Positions 1-6,721 of a DNA stretch of 8,629 bases are shown here, piece by piece. The stretch comes from Leptospiraceae bacterium. GTDB lineage: Bacteria > Spirochaetota > Leptospiria > Turneriellales > Turneriellaceae. The stretch is from NCBI GenBank assembly GCA_016788945.1, contig JAEUSA010000272.1:1-8629 (forward strand). The letters are read 5' to 3'. The position numbers and the translations under genes are program-made. Under the pieces are notes generated by a model. It saw only the letters and a program-made list of their open reading frames with translations, did not search any database and had not been told where the DNA came from. Each line of letters begins with the position of its first letter. The stretch's first letter is position 1.

Positions 1-1
1 G

Positions 2-52
2 GAAAACTTCAAACCACGCAAGGGTGATTACTGGCGCGGAGTGCGTAAGTGA
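2..52 (+). CDS. possible C-terminal tail of a convergent gene (partial)
   Basis: Frame 2 of the plus strand is open from the window edge to a TGA at 50-52. It reads ENFKPRKGDYWRGVRK, a basic and aromatic tail that could be a real C-terminus. It would overlap the 3' end of the minus-strand comF gene by about 25 bp, a common tail-to-tail arrangement. Only 16 residues are visible and no family can be named. An open stretch this short also arises by chance, and the other plus frames are partly open here too. Sequence to the left of the window would settle it. Confidence 0.22.
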   Translation, partial: ENFKPRKGDYWRGVRK

Positions 53-726
53 TCGGCGAATTCGCGCGGTCGGTATAACAATGCCCAAATCGTAATGCGC
101 TCGGGAGCGATGCGCAGATGGCTCTCGGTGAGGCGTGCGGCGTGAATGAGGGTGGCACCGGTCGTCGAAACATCATCGCAGATAATGTAGCGATCTGCTT
201 CGCCGATCATCTGGTTATTCCATTGCAGGCTGTCATGAATTCGCCGGTAACGAGCCGCTTCGCCGAGAAATTTATTGGCGTCGTTGCCGAAAAACGCGCT
301 CCTTTTTGTACGAAATGCGTTAAGCACCAGCCGCTCGGGGGGAACCACGGCCTGCAGCAGTTGCTGCAGAAAAGGTTTGCTCGAAGGCAGCGCAAGAAGT
401 TTGGTCTTTTCTCCGGCAAAATGCGTCAGCAATGGCCGCGCGGCCGCTATCCAGAAATTGCGCGCGCGCCGTCGGTGGCCGAATTTGGCCGCCTTGAGCA
501 AGGCTTTACCACTGCCTTCGTAAAGAAAGCCGAACTGCCTGCCATACCGCTCGGGAGCAAATTCGGGGGCGGGCTTCAGGGGATCGCTAACTTCGCATTG
601 CCGGCAGATCAATCGGCCGCCGGTGAGCCTTTCGTCGCAGAGCAGGCAGTTTTCCGGAAACAGCGCCTGCAGCAGCACCGGGAAGAACCCGGGTTTTACA
701 GGTTGCGCAGATACAGCCGAATCCAT
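28..726 (-). CDS. comF: ComF family phosphoribosyltransferase-like protein
   Basis: This is a 232-aa protein of the ComF/GntX family, cytoplasmic proteins with a type I phosphoribosyltransferase fold that are linked to DNA uptake in competent bacteria. An N-terminal zinc-ribbon motif is visible with Cys27, Cys30, Cys41 and Cys44 (two CxxC pairs). The PRPP-binding loop is seen at residues 181-193 as IICDDVSTTGATL, with the two adjacent acidic residues followed by the TTGAT turn. Length is normal for the family. The middle segment (about 137-170), which in many ComF proteins carries a conserved R..Q..L..R..N pattern, is divergent. The ATG at 724-726 lies inside ruvA, giving a 31-bp overlap, and no strong ribosome-binding site precedes it, so translation probably depends on ruvA. 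A GTG at residue 17 would avoid the overlap but would leave little sequence ahead of the zinc motif. The biochemical substrate is unknown for the family. Confidence 0.88.
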   Translation of the reverse strand: MDSAVSAQPVKPGFFPVLLQALFPENCLLCDERLTGGRLICRQCEVSDPLKPAPEFAPERYGRQFGFLYEGSGKALLKAAKFGHRRRARNFWIAAARPLLTHFAGEKTKLLALPSSKPFLQQLLQAVVPPERLVLNAFRTKRSAFFGNDANKFLGEAARYRRIHDSLQWNNQMIGEADRYIICDDVSTTGATLIHAARLTESHLRIAPERITIWALLYRPREFADHLRTPRQ

Positions 727-1325
727 TGTTGCAGATTTTCGCGCGAAACATTCTCGGGTGCGTCCGCGGCCTTTTTCACCTTAGGTGCCGCGGCCTGAAT
801 TTCTTTCAATGAGTAGCCGAGCGAGATGAGCGCCTGCACCACCAAATCATCGCTGGCGGCTACCGTCTCTTTCTGTGGTGCATCGAGTTGTGTCGCGAGT
901 TTGTCGAGTTTGGCTTTCTTCGCATTGGCTTCGAAGCAGAGTTTTTCGGCCTTGGTTTTGCCCACACCGGGTACTTTTGTCAGCGCCGTAGCATCTTGGC
1001 CGCGCAGCGCCGACAGCAGCTCTGCAGCGCCAATGGTCGAGATAAGGTTCATCGCGGCTTGTGGTCCAAAACCGCTCAGCGAGCGTATGAAATCAAACAG
1101 CGCCGCGTCTGTTTCATTCAGAAATCCGAACAACTGTGCATTGTCTTCTGAATAGACGCTGCGTGTAACCAGCGAAAATTCTTTTGCGGCAGTGTCGTAA
1201 CCGCCGGAAACAATCGCTTCATACACGTTGCCGGGAATTCGCGCACCGTAACCGACTCCTTGCGCTTCGATGACGACGAAAAACGGTTCGATGCGGGTGG
1301 GTATTCCGCGCAGAGAATAAATCAT
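696..1325 (-). CDS. ruvA: Holliday junction branch migration protein RuvA
   Basis: This 209-aa protein is RuvA, which binds the four-way junction as a tetramer and loads the RuvB motor for branch migration in recombination and repair. The OB-fold N-terminus is seen as MIYSLRG (1-7), with GVGYGARIP at 23-31 and LFGF at 65-68. Two helix-hairpin-helix motifs follow: FIRSLSGFGPQAAMNLIS (79-96) and ALTKVPGVGKTKAEKL (114-129). A lysine- and glutamine-rich linker (about 134-157) leads to domain III, which contacts RuvB (DLVVQALISLGYSLKEI, 160-176). Length is typical. Its ATG overlaps the stop of the upstream crotonase-family gene as ATGA (1322-1325), so the two are translationally coupled. Its 3' end overlaps comF by 31 bp. 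Neither ruvB nor ruvC is in this window. Confidence 0.97.
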   Translation of the reverse strand: MIYSLRGIPTRIEPFFVVIEAQGVGYGARIPGNVYEAIVSGGYDTAAKEFSLVTRSVYSEDNAQLFGFLNETDAALFDFIRSLSGFGPQAAMNLISTIGAAELLSALRGQDATALTKVPGVGKTKAEKLCFEANAKKAKLDKLATQLDAPQKETVAASDDLVVQALISLGYSLKEIQAAAPKVKKAADAPENVSRENLQQWIRLYLRNL

Positions 1326-2080
1326 TGAGGCCCCTGTTTCAGGCGTAAGCTATCATAATAGTTTCTGATTCTGCCAAGCAGTGCAGGCGCATCGGTCTCT
1401 TCGGCAAATGCTTTAAATTCTCGCGCCAGATTTTCGCGCACATCACCGGTAAAAAGCTGATTGGCGAACCGTTTCGTGAGTTTGAGGCTCTGTGCATCGT
1501 GCGAGCCCATTTTGGCCGCGATTTTTTTAGCGCGCGGCAACAGTTCAACCTCCGTTTGAATTTCGTTGACGAAACCCGCTGCGAGCGCTTTTTTCGCCGG
1601 CAGGTTGTCGCCTTTCCAGATGAGTTCCAGTGCCCGGGCGGGGCCGATTTTGCGCGCGAGCGTGGTTACAAGGGGTGGCGCCCCAAATTTAAGCTCGGGG
1701 TGACCAAACACCGATCTCTCCCCTGCGATGATGTAATCGGCAGCGAGTGCAAGGTCAAAACCGCCTGCGAGAACGAAACCTGAATAGGCACCGATCAGCG
1801 GTTTGGGAAAACAATAGACGGCGGCATGGTATTCGACCGGCCGGTGGTTGAACGAAGCGAGTTCAGTCGCCATCACCTCTTCGAGATCGTAGCCGACGCT
1901 GAAGTGAGGGCCGTCGTGCGTTAGCACAGCGGCGACTATCGTATTGTCAGCTGCGAGATTATGAAAAGCCGTTTCAATTTCGTCGCGCAATGCATTCGAC
2001 AACGCATTAAATTTATCGCTGCGGCACAGCCGCACGATCGCAATTCCATTGTCGGTCTCAATGCGTAGATTTTCTGACAT
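1322..2080 (-). CDS. enoyl-CoA hydratase/isomerase (crotonase) family protein
   Basis: This 252-aa crotonase-fold protein acts on acyl-CoA thioesters, probably in fatty-acid or branched-chain metabolism in the cytosol. The first oxyanion-hole segment is HFSVGYDLEE (59-68), where most members have FSAGADLKE. The second is FVLAGGFDLALAAD (102-115), followed by FGHPELKFGAPP (125-136). In classical hydratases two glutamates catalyse water addition. Here the first position is Asp109 and the second is conserved as Glu129. A single retained glutamate at the second position is the pattern of delta3,delta2-enoyl-CoA isomerases, so hydratase activity should not be assumed. The C-terminal helices (about 205-245) are present. 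It starts 97 bp downstream of csrA with no clear ribosome-binding site, and it is coupled to ruvA by an ATGA overlap. Substrate cannot be assigned. Confidence 0.9.
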   Translation of the reverse strand: MSENLRIETDNGIAIVRLCRSDKFNALSNALRDEIETAFHNLAADNTIVAAVLTHDGPHFSVGYDLEEVMATELASFNHRPVEYHAAVYCFPKPLIGAYSGFVLAGGFDLALAADYIIAGERSVFGHPELKFGAPPLVTTLARKIGPARALELIWKGDNLPAKKALAAGFVNEIQTEVELLPRAKKIAAKMGSHDAQSLKLTKRFANQLFTGDVRENLAREFKAFAEETDAPALLGRIRNYYDSLRLKQGPQ

Positions 2081-2177
2081 TGTTTCACTGCCATGGTTCT
2101 GACAGCACTGTAACTAGTTCGAACGGGTGTCGGCCGGGCAACCAAAAATGAAATCGGTTGCGCAGCGCGGAAAAGAG
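2081..2177. other. intergenic gap csrA / crotonase gene
   Basis: This is the only sizeable break in the minus-strand run from flgN to comF. It holds a 6-bp stem GCAACC (2138-2143) / GGTTGC (2156-2161) with a 12-base loop, and two overlapping 8-bp palindromes, AACTAGTT (2112-2119) and GTTCGAAC (2117-2124). No U-tract follows the stem on the minus strand and no convincing -35/-10 pair is visible. I therefore cannot say whether transcription ends and restarts here or reads through. Confidence 0.4.
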
Positions 2178-2402
2178 TTATTTTTTTCTGATGAAGGTGT
2201 CGAGATCGGGGGGCAACTGAGACTCTGAAGCGGCCTTGTTTTCTTTCTGAATCTCCGCATGGATCTCGCCACGGAATACCTTAACGTCTTTGGGGGCTTT
2301 TACACCGAGTTTAACTTGGTCGCCTTTGATTTCGACAACGACAATCTCGACGTTGTCGCCGATCACAATCGAATCATTGATGCGTCGGGCGAGAACGAGC
2401 AT
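2178..2402 (-). CDS. csrA: carbon storage regulator / translational regulator CsrA
   Basis: This 74-aa CsrA is a homodimeric RNA-binding protein that represses translation by covering GGA motifs in leader hairpins, often over the Shine-Dalgarno sequence. The N-terminal strand [16 protein letters not shown] is canonical and includes Arg6 of the RNA-binding face. The second binding strand is seen as [12 protein letters not shown] (36-47), with the essential Arg44 kept. Phe43 replaces the His common in proteobacteria, and Gly45 replaces Glu. The C-terminal tail runs to residue 74, as in FliW-controlled CsrA of Bacillus, and is longer than the 61-residue E. coli form. That longer tail is where FliW acts in Bacillus. 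The start codon shares one base with the fliW stop (TAATG at 2400-2404), so the antagonist and the regulator are made in coupled fashion. It ends the flagellar group. Confidence 0.97.
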   Translation of the reverse strand: MLVLARRINDSIVIGDNVEIVVVEIKGDQVKLGVKAPKDVKVFRGEIHAEIQKENKAASESQLPPDLDTFIRKK

Positions 2403-2866
2403 TAACTTTGTCCTGCAGCCTGGTTTGACCCATGATCGACGAGATCAAGAAGTGGAGTACGTACCAGATGGTTTGGGTCGTCGGAGACAAACTGTCCGCC
2501 GAGTTTTCGCGCGCGGTTAACCAGCACCGGGCCCTGCAGGTTGATAGTCATATTCTCGGGTTTACCTGTCGGCACTGTGATGATGCCCCAAACCTCGACT
2601 TGTGCGGTCTCTGTCGCTTCGATTAGGGTGAGAAACTGAGGGTCGATGTTCGGCCGGTATTTCGTCGTGATATCGGGTATCAGCGTGATCAGAAACGCAA
2701 GCCGGGCTTCTTCGAGCGATTGTAACCAGTGAAAGGTGCTGCCTGATTTTGTCGGCAGCAAGGCAAAGTGTTTAAACGCCTCAAAGGCAAACAGACCTTC
2801 CGGAAAAAAAATCTGTTTTTCGGTTTCTATTTCAATCTTACCGAGTGCCCGCGTTTCAAATTGCAT
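2402..2866 (-). CDS. fliW: flagellar assembly factor FliW
   Basis: FliW is a small cytoplasmic protein that binds either flagellin or CsrA. When flagellin is exported, FliW is freed and inhibits CsrA, relieving translational repression. Family signatures visible from the N-terminus are [16 protein letters not shown], then [17 protein letters not shown], then [16 protein letters not shown]. Toward the C-terminus come [12 protein letters not shown] and an R-x-G-x-Q-like segment. The reading frame is open four codons further, to a TTG at 2876-2878. I prefer the ATG at 2864-2866 (154 aa) because family members begin with the pattern M-x-x-x-T at this point, and because GAAGG (2879-2883) sits a usable 12 bases upstream of the ATG but directly against the TTG. 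It lies 34 bp after flgL and overlaps csrA by one base. Confidence 0.95.
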   Translation of the reverse strand: MQFETRALGKIEIETEKQIFFPEGLFAFEAFKHFALLPTKSGSTFHWLQSLEEARLAFLITLIPDITTKYRPNIDPQFLTLIEATETAQVEVWGIITVPTGKPENMTINLQGPVLVNRARKLGGQFVSDDPNHLVRTPLLDLVDHGSNQAAGQS

Positions 2867-2900
2867 GGTTCGATACAACCTTCGGTTTACTCAACATAAA

Positions 2901-4157
2901 CTATCTCAGAAAATCCATTAAAGTCTGCTTAATAATGCCTGCCCCGACCCGCAATGCATACGAATGCACGGCCTCAAGCCATTTGAGATCGACGATTGAC
3001 TGTGTCACGTCAACGCTTTCATTCTTTGCCAATAACTCTTTGGTATACGTGGTATCCCACGCGACGCGTTTTTCGTGTTGTTCAAGCCGGTTAACGCGCG
3101 CGCCGACTTCGGCGCGGTAACGCAAAACGTTTTCGAGCGCGCTGTCAAGCGCCTCGAGGTCGCGGCCACCGATCAGTTTGACATCCCCCTTGATGAGATC
3201 GTCGCGCAGCATAATCACTACTTCGAACAACGAGAGACCCGAAACAGTCGCCGTCGTCGCAAAATTGTTAGGCGGTTCTGGGTTTGTACCGTCGATCAGA
3301 CCGAGGTCTTGCAGCACCGTGCCGCCTTCGAGATCTTCGAGCCAGATCTGGTGCGGAGATTTGCTGGTGAGAATAATGTCATCTTGCGAACCTTTGCTTG
3401 CGCGGACTTCGACGGGCGCGGTGTTGATTTTGTCGATCACGTCATTGATCGAATCGCCGGCCGAGATCTGAATTTTGACACCATTGATCGCGATCAGCTG
3501 ATCGCCCTGCGCGACGTAACCCGCCGAATCTTTATTTGAGGCGATCGAGGTGTTGGTGCCCCAGAAGACACGGTTGCCCGGCAAGGTAATATCCATTTGT
3601 TCGTGGCGCTCGATTTCACGGTTCTGTACCTGTATGTCACCCTGATATTGTACGCCGGTTACGGCATTGCCCTGGTCGATGCCGGCTGTTTGCAGGTGCG
3701 AATAAACCGGAAGAAACGGATCGCGTTCGATAACGCTGCCGCCGAAAAGCGTGCGTCCCGTTGCGTCTTTACTGTTGGCGATATCAATCAATGCCAACAA
3801 ATGTTGGTTGATTTCTTTTGCCACAGCCTCTTTGAGCTCAAAACCGCTATTGGTACCGTTCGCCGCCTGCACGGTGAGATAGCGCATGCGTTGAAAAATT
3901 TCGCCGACACGGTCGATTTGCCCATCCATCACATTCAGGCGGTCTTTGGCTTCGCCGATATTGCGCTCGTACTGGTCGAGTTCGGTGAGCCGGGTGCGGT
4001 AGAGCATCTGGTTTGCCGCACCGACAGGGTCAGAGGAGGGCAGCTGAATGCGTGAACCCGTCGAAAGCTCGCGCTCGGTTTTGTCGAGCGCAACCTGGTG
4101 ACGGTTCAAAGTTGAGATCATCGAGTTATTCTGCATCAGGTTTGTTACGCGTATCAT
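2901..4157 (-). CDS. flgL: flagellar hook-filament junction protein FlgL (HAP3)
   Basis: This 418-aa FlgL forms the outer of the two junction rings joining hook and filament. In spirochaetes it acts in the periplasmic space after export by the flagellar type III apparatus. The N-terminal flagellin-like D0/D1 coiled-coil region is typical: MIRVTNLMQNNSMISTLNRH, then ELSTGSRIQLPSSDPVGAANQ (30-50), then NVMDGQIDRVGEIFQRM and ATGRTLFGG (132-140). The central variable domain contains a flagellin hook IN-like motif at about 219-246 (YVAQGDQLIAINGV, then SINDVIDKIN). The C-terminal D1/D0 helices run from about 330 to 418 and include VGARVNRLEQHEKR. It is longer than enterobacterial FlgL (about 317 aa) because of the central domain. 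A Shine-Dalgarno GGAG sits 4 bases before the ATG. It starts 51 bp after flgK. Confidence 0.96.
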   Translation of the reverse strand: MIRVTNLMQNNSMISTLNRHQVALDKTERELSTGSRIQLPSSDPVGAANQMLYRTRLTELDQYERNIGEAKDRLNVMDGQIDRVGEIFQRMRYLTVQAANGTNSGFELKEAVAKEINQHLLALIDIANSKDATGRTLFGGSVIERDPFLPVYSHLQTAGIDQGNAVTGVQYQGDIQVQNREIERHEQMDITLPGNRVFWGTNTSIASNKDSAGYVAQGDQLIAINGVKIQISAGDSINDVIDKINTAPVEVRASKGSQDDIILTSKSPHQIWLEDLEGGTVLQDLGLIDGTNPEPPNNFATTATVSGLSLFEVVIMLRDDLIKGDVKLIGGRDLEALDSALENVLRYRAEVGARVNRLEQHEKRVAWDTTYTKELLAKNESVDVTQSIVDLKWLEAVHSYALRVGAGIIKQTLMDFLR

Positions 4158-4208
4158 TTTTTCTCCATGGCGATTGCGCTGCCGCAGAGCGGCGGCACAA
4201 TTGCTCTA

Positions 4209-6113
4209 TTACAAGTGATTAATCAGTTTATCCAATAGCTCGTTCATCGTCTGCATGATTCTCGCTGCGGCGTTGTAGCCGTGCTGAAACTGCACCATGG
4301 CAGCCATCTCTTCATCGAGGTTGACACCCATGACAGACTGGCGCAGGTTTTCGAGATTCGTGAGAATCAGTTTCTGATTCTCTACCTGCTCCTTCGCGGT
4401 TTTCGATTCAATACCCGCTTTGGCGATGAGGGCATTGTAGAATTCATCGCTGTTGCGGTATTCGCCGACCATGGTCTGCTTGTGCCGCATTGCCTGCGCG
4501 ATGCGCGTGGCGTTACCGCCGTCTTTTGCGCCATAGGCCATGTTGGCATCGCCGGTACCTCCGACGTCTTTGCCCATGCCCGCGGCAATGAGCGCCGTGT
4601 TGCCTTCGACTTCATTCGAGAGGTGCATCGCACCCGCCGGGTGAATGATCGAAGTCAGCGTAATGCGGTCGAGCGTCGATTGCAGTTTGTTTATTTCGTC
4701 AGTGCGGCGATAATCGAATGCGCCCGCGGCGCCCGAATTCTGTAGCATACCGGCGAAGCCAGTTAAAAATTCGCCTGAGTCTTCAATATGGCGGATCATA
4801 AAATTAGTCAGGTAGTTATCTGAAGCTTCGCGGCCCTTGAGCACGAGGTTATTGTTGTGGTTGAGGTAGGCAACGATACCGGCGTCAGAACGATTGATCG
4901 CCTGAATGACATCGTTGAGCGACATATCGGGACGGTAGGTGATGTAGACCGGGGTATGCTCGGCGTCATTTTTGACGAAGGTCATTGTGCCGGCGACGCC
5001 GATCGGTCGGTCTGCCGTTAGCGCATTTTTGCCCGCTACCTTAAAGATTGCGCTGACGTCATCAACGCCATCGCCTGAAAGGTCATAGTTGCCGCGTATG
5101 TTGCGCGACAGGGGATCAATGCGGAAAAAATTGATATTGGTCTCTTTTGTAAGACCGAAACCATCGCGATGGACTTCGTTGACCGTGTCAGCGAGGTTAA
5201 TCGCCAGCATGTCCATTTTTTCGATGTTCTCGCGGATGGTGATGTCGCGCATCTCTAACAGGCCTTGCGCGCTACCGGCGCGGAAGAGAGCTTTCTGGCC
5301 GTTATGCTCCCAAGTTGCCTTTTTCATGCCTTCGTTGGAGGCGTCACCCTGCACGAGAATTTTGTGCTGCACACGACCCTGCACGAGCATTTCACCGCCG
5401 AGGTAGACGATGAATTCGTCGGGATCCTGTTTTTCGAGGGTGATGTCGGCGAGTTTCGAAAGCTCTTGCACGATATGATCGCGCTTATCCATCAGGTCGT
5501 TCGGCCTGTCGCCGACAGCCTGTGCTTTGAGTATACGGTCGTTGAGGTCTCGTATCTGCGTGGCCATGTCATTGATGCGGCCCACAGTCACTTCGAATTC
5601 GAAATCCGCCTGCCTGCGCAGATCTGAGAGTTTCTGGAAGGTATCGCGCATGCGAAAAGTAACTTCGCGGCCACGTGTGCGCACGAGTTCGCGGTGGCTC
5701 ATTTCTTCGGGAAACTGGGCCAGTTCTTGCCATGATTGCCAGAAACGGTCGAGCTGCGCGCGCAGTGAATCGTCAGAAGGTTCGTTGTAAATGACTTCAA
5801 CCTGGTGCAGATATTTTTCGCGGGTTTCCCATTGCGATTTGGCCTGCTCTGCATTATGAATGCGGCCGTCGACGAACTCGTCGCGGATACGTTCAACCGC
5901 ACCGGCCTTCGGGCCTTGTCCGAGATGCCCTGCACCCGACGCACGGTTGAGCGAAGGTTCATACAGCGGGTGCATCGTTTCCATGTCGACGCGCTGCCGT
6001 GAGTAGTTCTTGTTATCGGCGTTCGAGATATTATGGCCGGTCGTCGTCAGTGCCTGCTGGTGCGTGGCTATTCCGCGCCGCGCGATTTCGATTCCCATGA
6101 ATGTGGATGGCAT
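4209..6113 (-). CDS. flgK: flagellar hook-associated protein FlgK (HAP1)
   Basis: This 634-aa FlgK is the inner hook-filament junction protein, exported with the help of FlgN. The conserved N-terminal rod/hook segment is seen as ALTTTGHNISNADNKNYSRQ (21-40). The C-terminal D0 helix is seen as GVNLDEEMAAMVQFQHGYNA (596-615), followed by ARIMQTMNELLDKLI. Heptad-rich helices occupy about 85-225 and 560-595. The central region (about 320-470) is expanded relative to the 547-aa E. coli protein. It contains NYDLSGDGVDDVSAIF, in which residues 344-352 fit the D-x-S-x-D-G-x-x-D layout of calcium-binding dockerin-like loops. A strong Shine-Dalgarno AAGGAG lies 6 bases before the ATG, so the start is secure. 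A long hairpin precedes that site. FlgK lies between its chaperone gene flgN and flgL. Confidence 0.97.
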   Translation of the reverse strand: MPSTFMGIEIARRGIATHQQALTTTGHNISNADNKNYSRQRVDMETMHPLYEPSLNRASGAGHLGQGPKAGAVERIRDEFVDGRIHNAEQAKSQWETREKYLHQVEVIYNEPSDDSLRAQLDRFWQSWQELAQFPEEMSHRELVRTRGREVTFRMRDTFQKLSDLRRQADFEFEVTVGRINDMATQIRDLNDRILKAQAVGDRPNDLMDKRDHIVQELSKLADITLEKQDPDEFIVYLGGEMLVQGRVQHKILVQGDASNEGMKKATWEHNGQKALFRAGSAQGLLEMRDITIRENIEKMDMLAINLADTVNEVHRDGFGLTKETNINFFRIDPLSRNIRGNYDLSGDGVDDVSAIFKVAGKNALTADRPIGVAGTMTFVKNDAEHTPVYITYRPDMSLNDVIQAINRSDAGIVAYLNHNNNLVLKGREASDNYLTNFMIRHIEDSGEFLTGFAGMLQNSGAAGAFDYRRTDEINKLQSTLDRITLTSIIHPAGAMHLSNEVEGNTALIAAGMGKDVGGTGDANMAYGAKDGGNATRIAQAMRHKQTMVGEYRNSDEFYNALIAKAGIESKTAKEQVENQKLILTNLENLRQSVMGVNLDEEMAAMVQFQHGYNAAARIMQTMNELLDKLINHL

Positions 6114-6119
6114 CTTGTT

Positions 6120-6125
6120 CTCCTT
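6120..6125 (-). promoter_or_regulatory. flgK ribosome-binding site, possible CsrA contact
   Basis: On the minus strand AAGGAG lies 6 bases before the flgK ATG and follows a run of six A. The AAGGA inside it matches the core recognised by CsrA, whose gene lies downstream in the same cluster. CsrA control here is inferred and not shown. The A-rich stretch just upstream would leave the site single-stranded next to the hairpin at 6131-6171. Confidence 0.6.
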
Positions 6126-6130
6126 TTTTA

Positions 6131-6171
6131 TTTCATTTTAGTCTGCGCCTACGGCGCAGTCTAAAATGAAA
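6131..6171. repeat. long hairpin between flgN and flgK
   Basis: The arms at 6131-6149 and 6153-6171 pair over 19 positions with one T/T mismatch (6142/6160) and a 3-base loop, TAC. The inner 7 bp are GC-rich (CTGCGCC/GGCGCAG) and the outer arms are AT-rich. It starts 6 bases after the flgN stop and ends 5 bases before the flgK Shine-Dalgarno. No U-tract follows on the minus strand, so it is not a standard intrinsic terminator. It could stabilise or process the mRNA, tune flgK translation, or be a mobile or repeated hairpin. Its arm resembles that of the hairpin at 7872-7908. Confidence 0.85.
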
Positions 6172-6177
6172 ATTTTA

Positions 6178-6654
6178 TCAACAGTTTGCATCGACGAGCA
6201 ACGGACGCGATGCTGCATGCTCCCGTTGACCGCCTTTACCGGCAAGGCTCATGATCATTGTTTTGAAAAGGTCACGGCTATCGATCAGCATATTCGCGTT
6301 CACCTCGCTGATCTTTTTGAGCTCCGCCAAGGCTGACTTGAGTGCCATCTGGTAGCGACCGAGTTCTTTTTTCTCCGGTGCGCTGACCGCATCGCTGGCG
6401 ATAATTTCTGATAGCTTGATGTCAGAGCCGGCCGGCAATATCTGTTGCGCCAACTTGTCGCGGCGGCTTTCGAGCAAGTCAATTTTATGCAGCTCCTTCG
6501 CCTGTTCACCGGCCGAAGTCTTGAGCTTTTCCCCGTCGCGGGCGATGATTGCCTCGCGTTTTGCCAATTCGAGCTGCAGCAGGTGGTGGTGGGCGGCGAG
6601 CTCATCGCGCAGCACCTCAACCAGCTCACTGACGGGCATAATCTGGGTTTTCAT
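6178..6654 (-). CDS. flgN: FlgN family flagellar export chaperone
   Basis: This 158-aa protein is rich in charged heptads and is predicted to be almost entirely alpha-helical. That fits FlgN, the cytosolic chaperone that binds the C-terminal helices of FlgK and FlgL and delivers them to the export gate. The N-terminal helix (SELVEVLRDELAAHHHLLQL, 9-28) followed by KREAIIARDGEKL is typical of the FlgN/FliT-type bundle. The segment NANMLIDSRDLFKTMIMSL (124-142) corresponds to the substrate-binding helix region of the family. Sequence conservation of FlgN is low, so position immediately before flgK and flgL carries much of the weight. The ATG at 6652-6654 has no strong Shine-Dalgarno, and Met6 is a less likely alternative. 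It lies 62 bp after the tandem ribbon-helix-helix gene. Confidence 0.88.
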   Translation of the reverse strand: MKTQIMPVSELVEVLRDELAAHHHLLQLELAKREAIIARDGEKLKTSAGEQAKELHKIDLLESRRDKLAQQILPAGSDIKLSEIIASDAVSAPEKKELGRYQMALKSALAELKKISEVNANMLIDSRDLFKTMIMSLAGKGGQREHAASRPLLVDANC

Positions 6655-6707
6655 GTCTTAATTTTCGGCGGTATTTCAAAAGGCATGAGTACTTTAGGGG
6701 ATGGCCG

Positions 6708-6721
6708 GGTAACCGGTTACC
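6708..6721. promoter_or_regulatory. 14-bp perfect palindrome GGTAACCGGTTACC, candidate operator
   Basis: This fully symmetric 14-mer has no spacer, so it cannot form a useful RNA hairpin but suits a symmetric DNA-binding protein. It covers the stop codon (6717-6719) of the ribbon-helix-helix gene. Its centre lies about 60 bp upstream of the flgN start. The inner eight bases AACCGGTT recur in the palindrome at 7279-7292. No promoter hexamers are convincing around it. The operator role is inferred. Confidence 0.45.

Noticed and set aside
118..798. A 226-codon plus-strand open frame opposite comF and ruvA.
   Set aside because: It lies antisense to two well-identified genes and its translation shows no family features. 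It is explained by codon bias of the genes on the other strand.
2138..2161. Stem-loop between csrA and the crotonase gene as a transcription terminator.
   Set aside because: It is only 6 bp with a 12-base loop and no U-tract on the minus strand, too weak to call.
4181..4193. Short hairpin GCCGC-AGA-GCGGC in the flgK-flgL gap.
   Set aside because: A five-bp stem without a U-tract in GC-rich DNA is expected by chance. It is 24 bases from the flgL start and shows no clear overlap with its ribosome-binding site.
6662..6696. A flagellar sigma-28-like promoter before flgN (TAAAGTAC and GCCGAAAA on the minus strand).
   Set aside because: The GCCGAAAA element matches the -10 well, but the spacer is 19 bases where about 11 is expected. 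Transcription would also begin almost at the flgN ATG.
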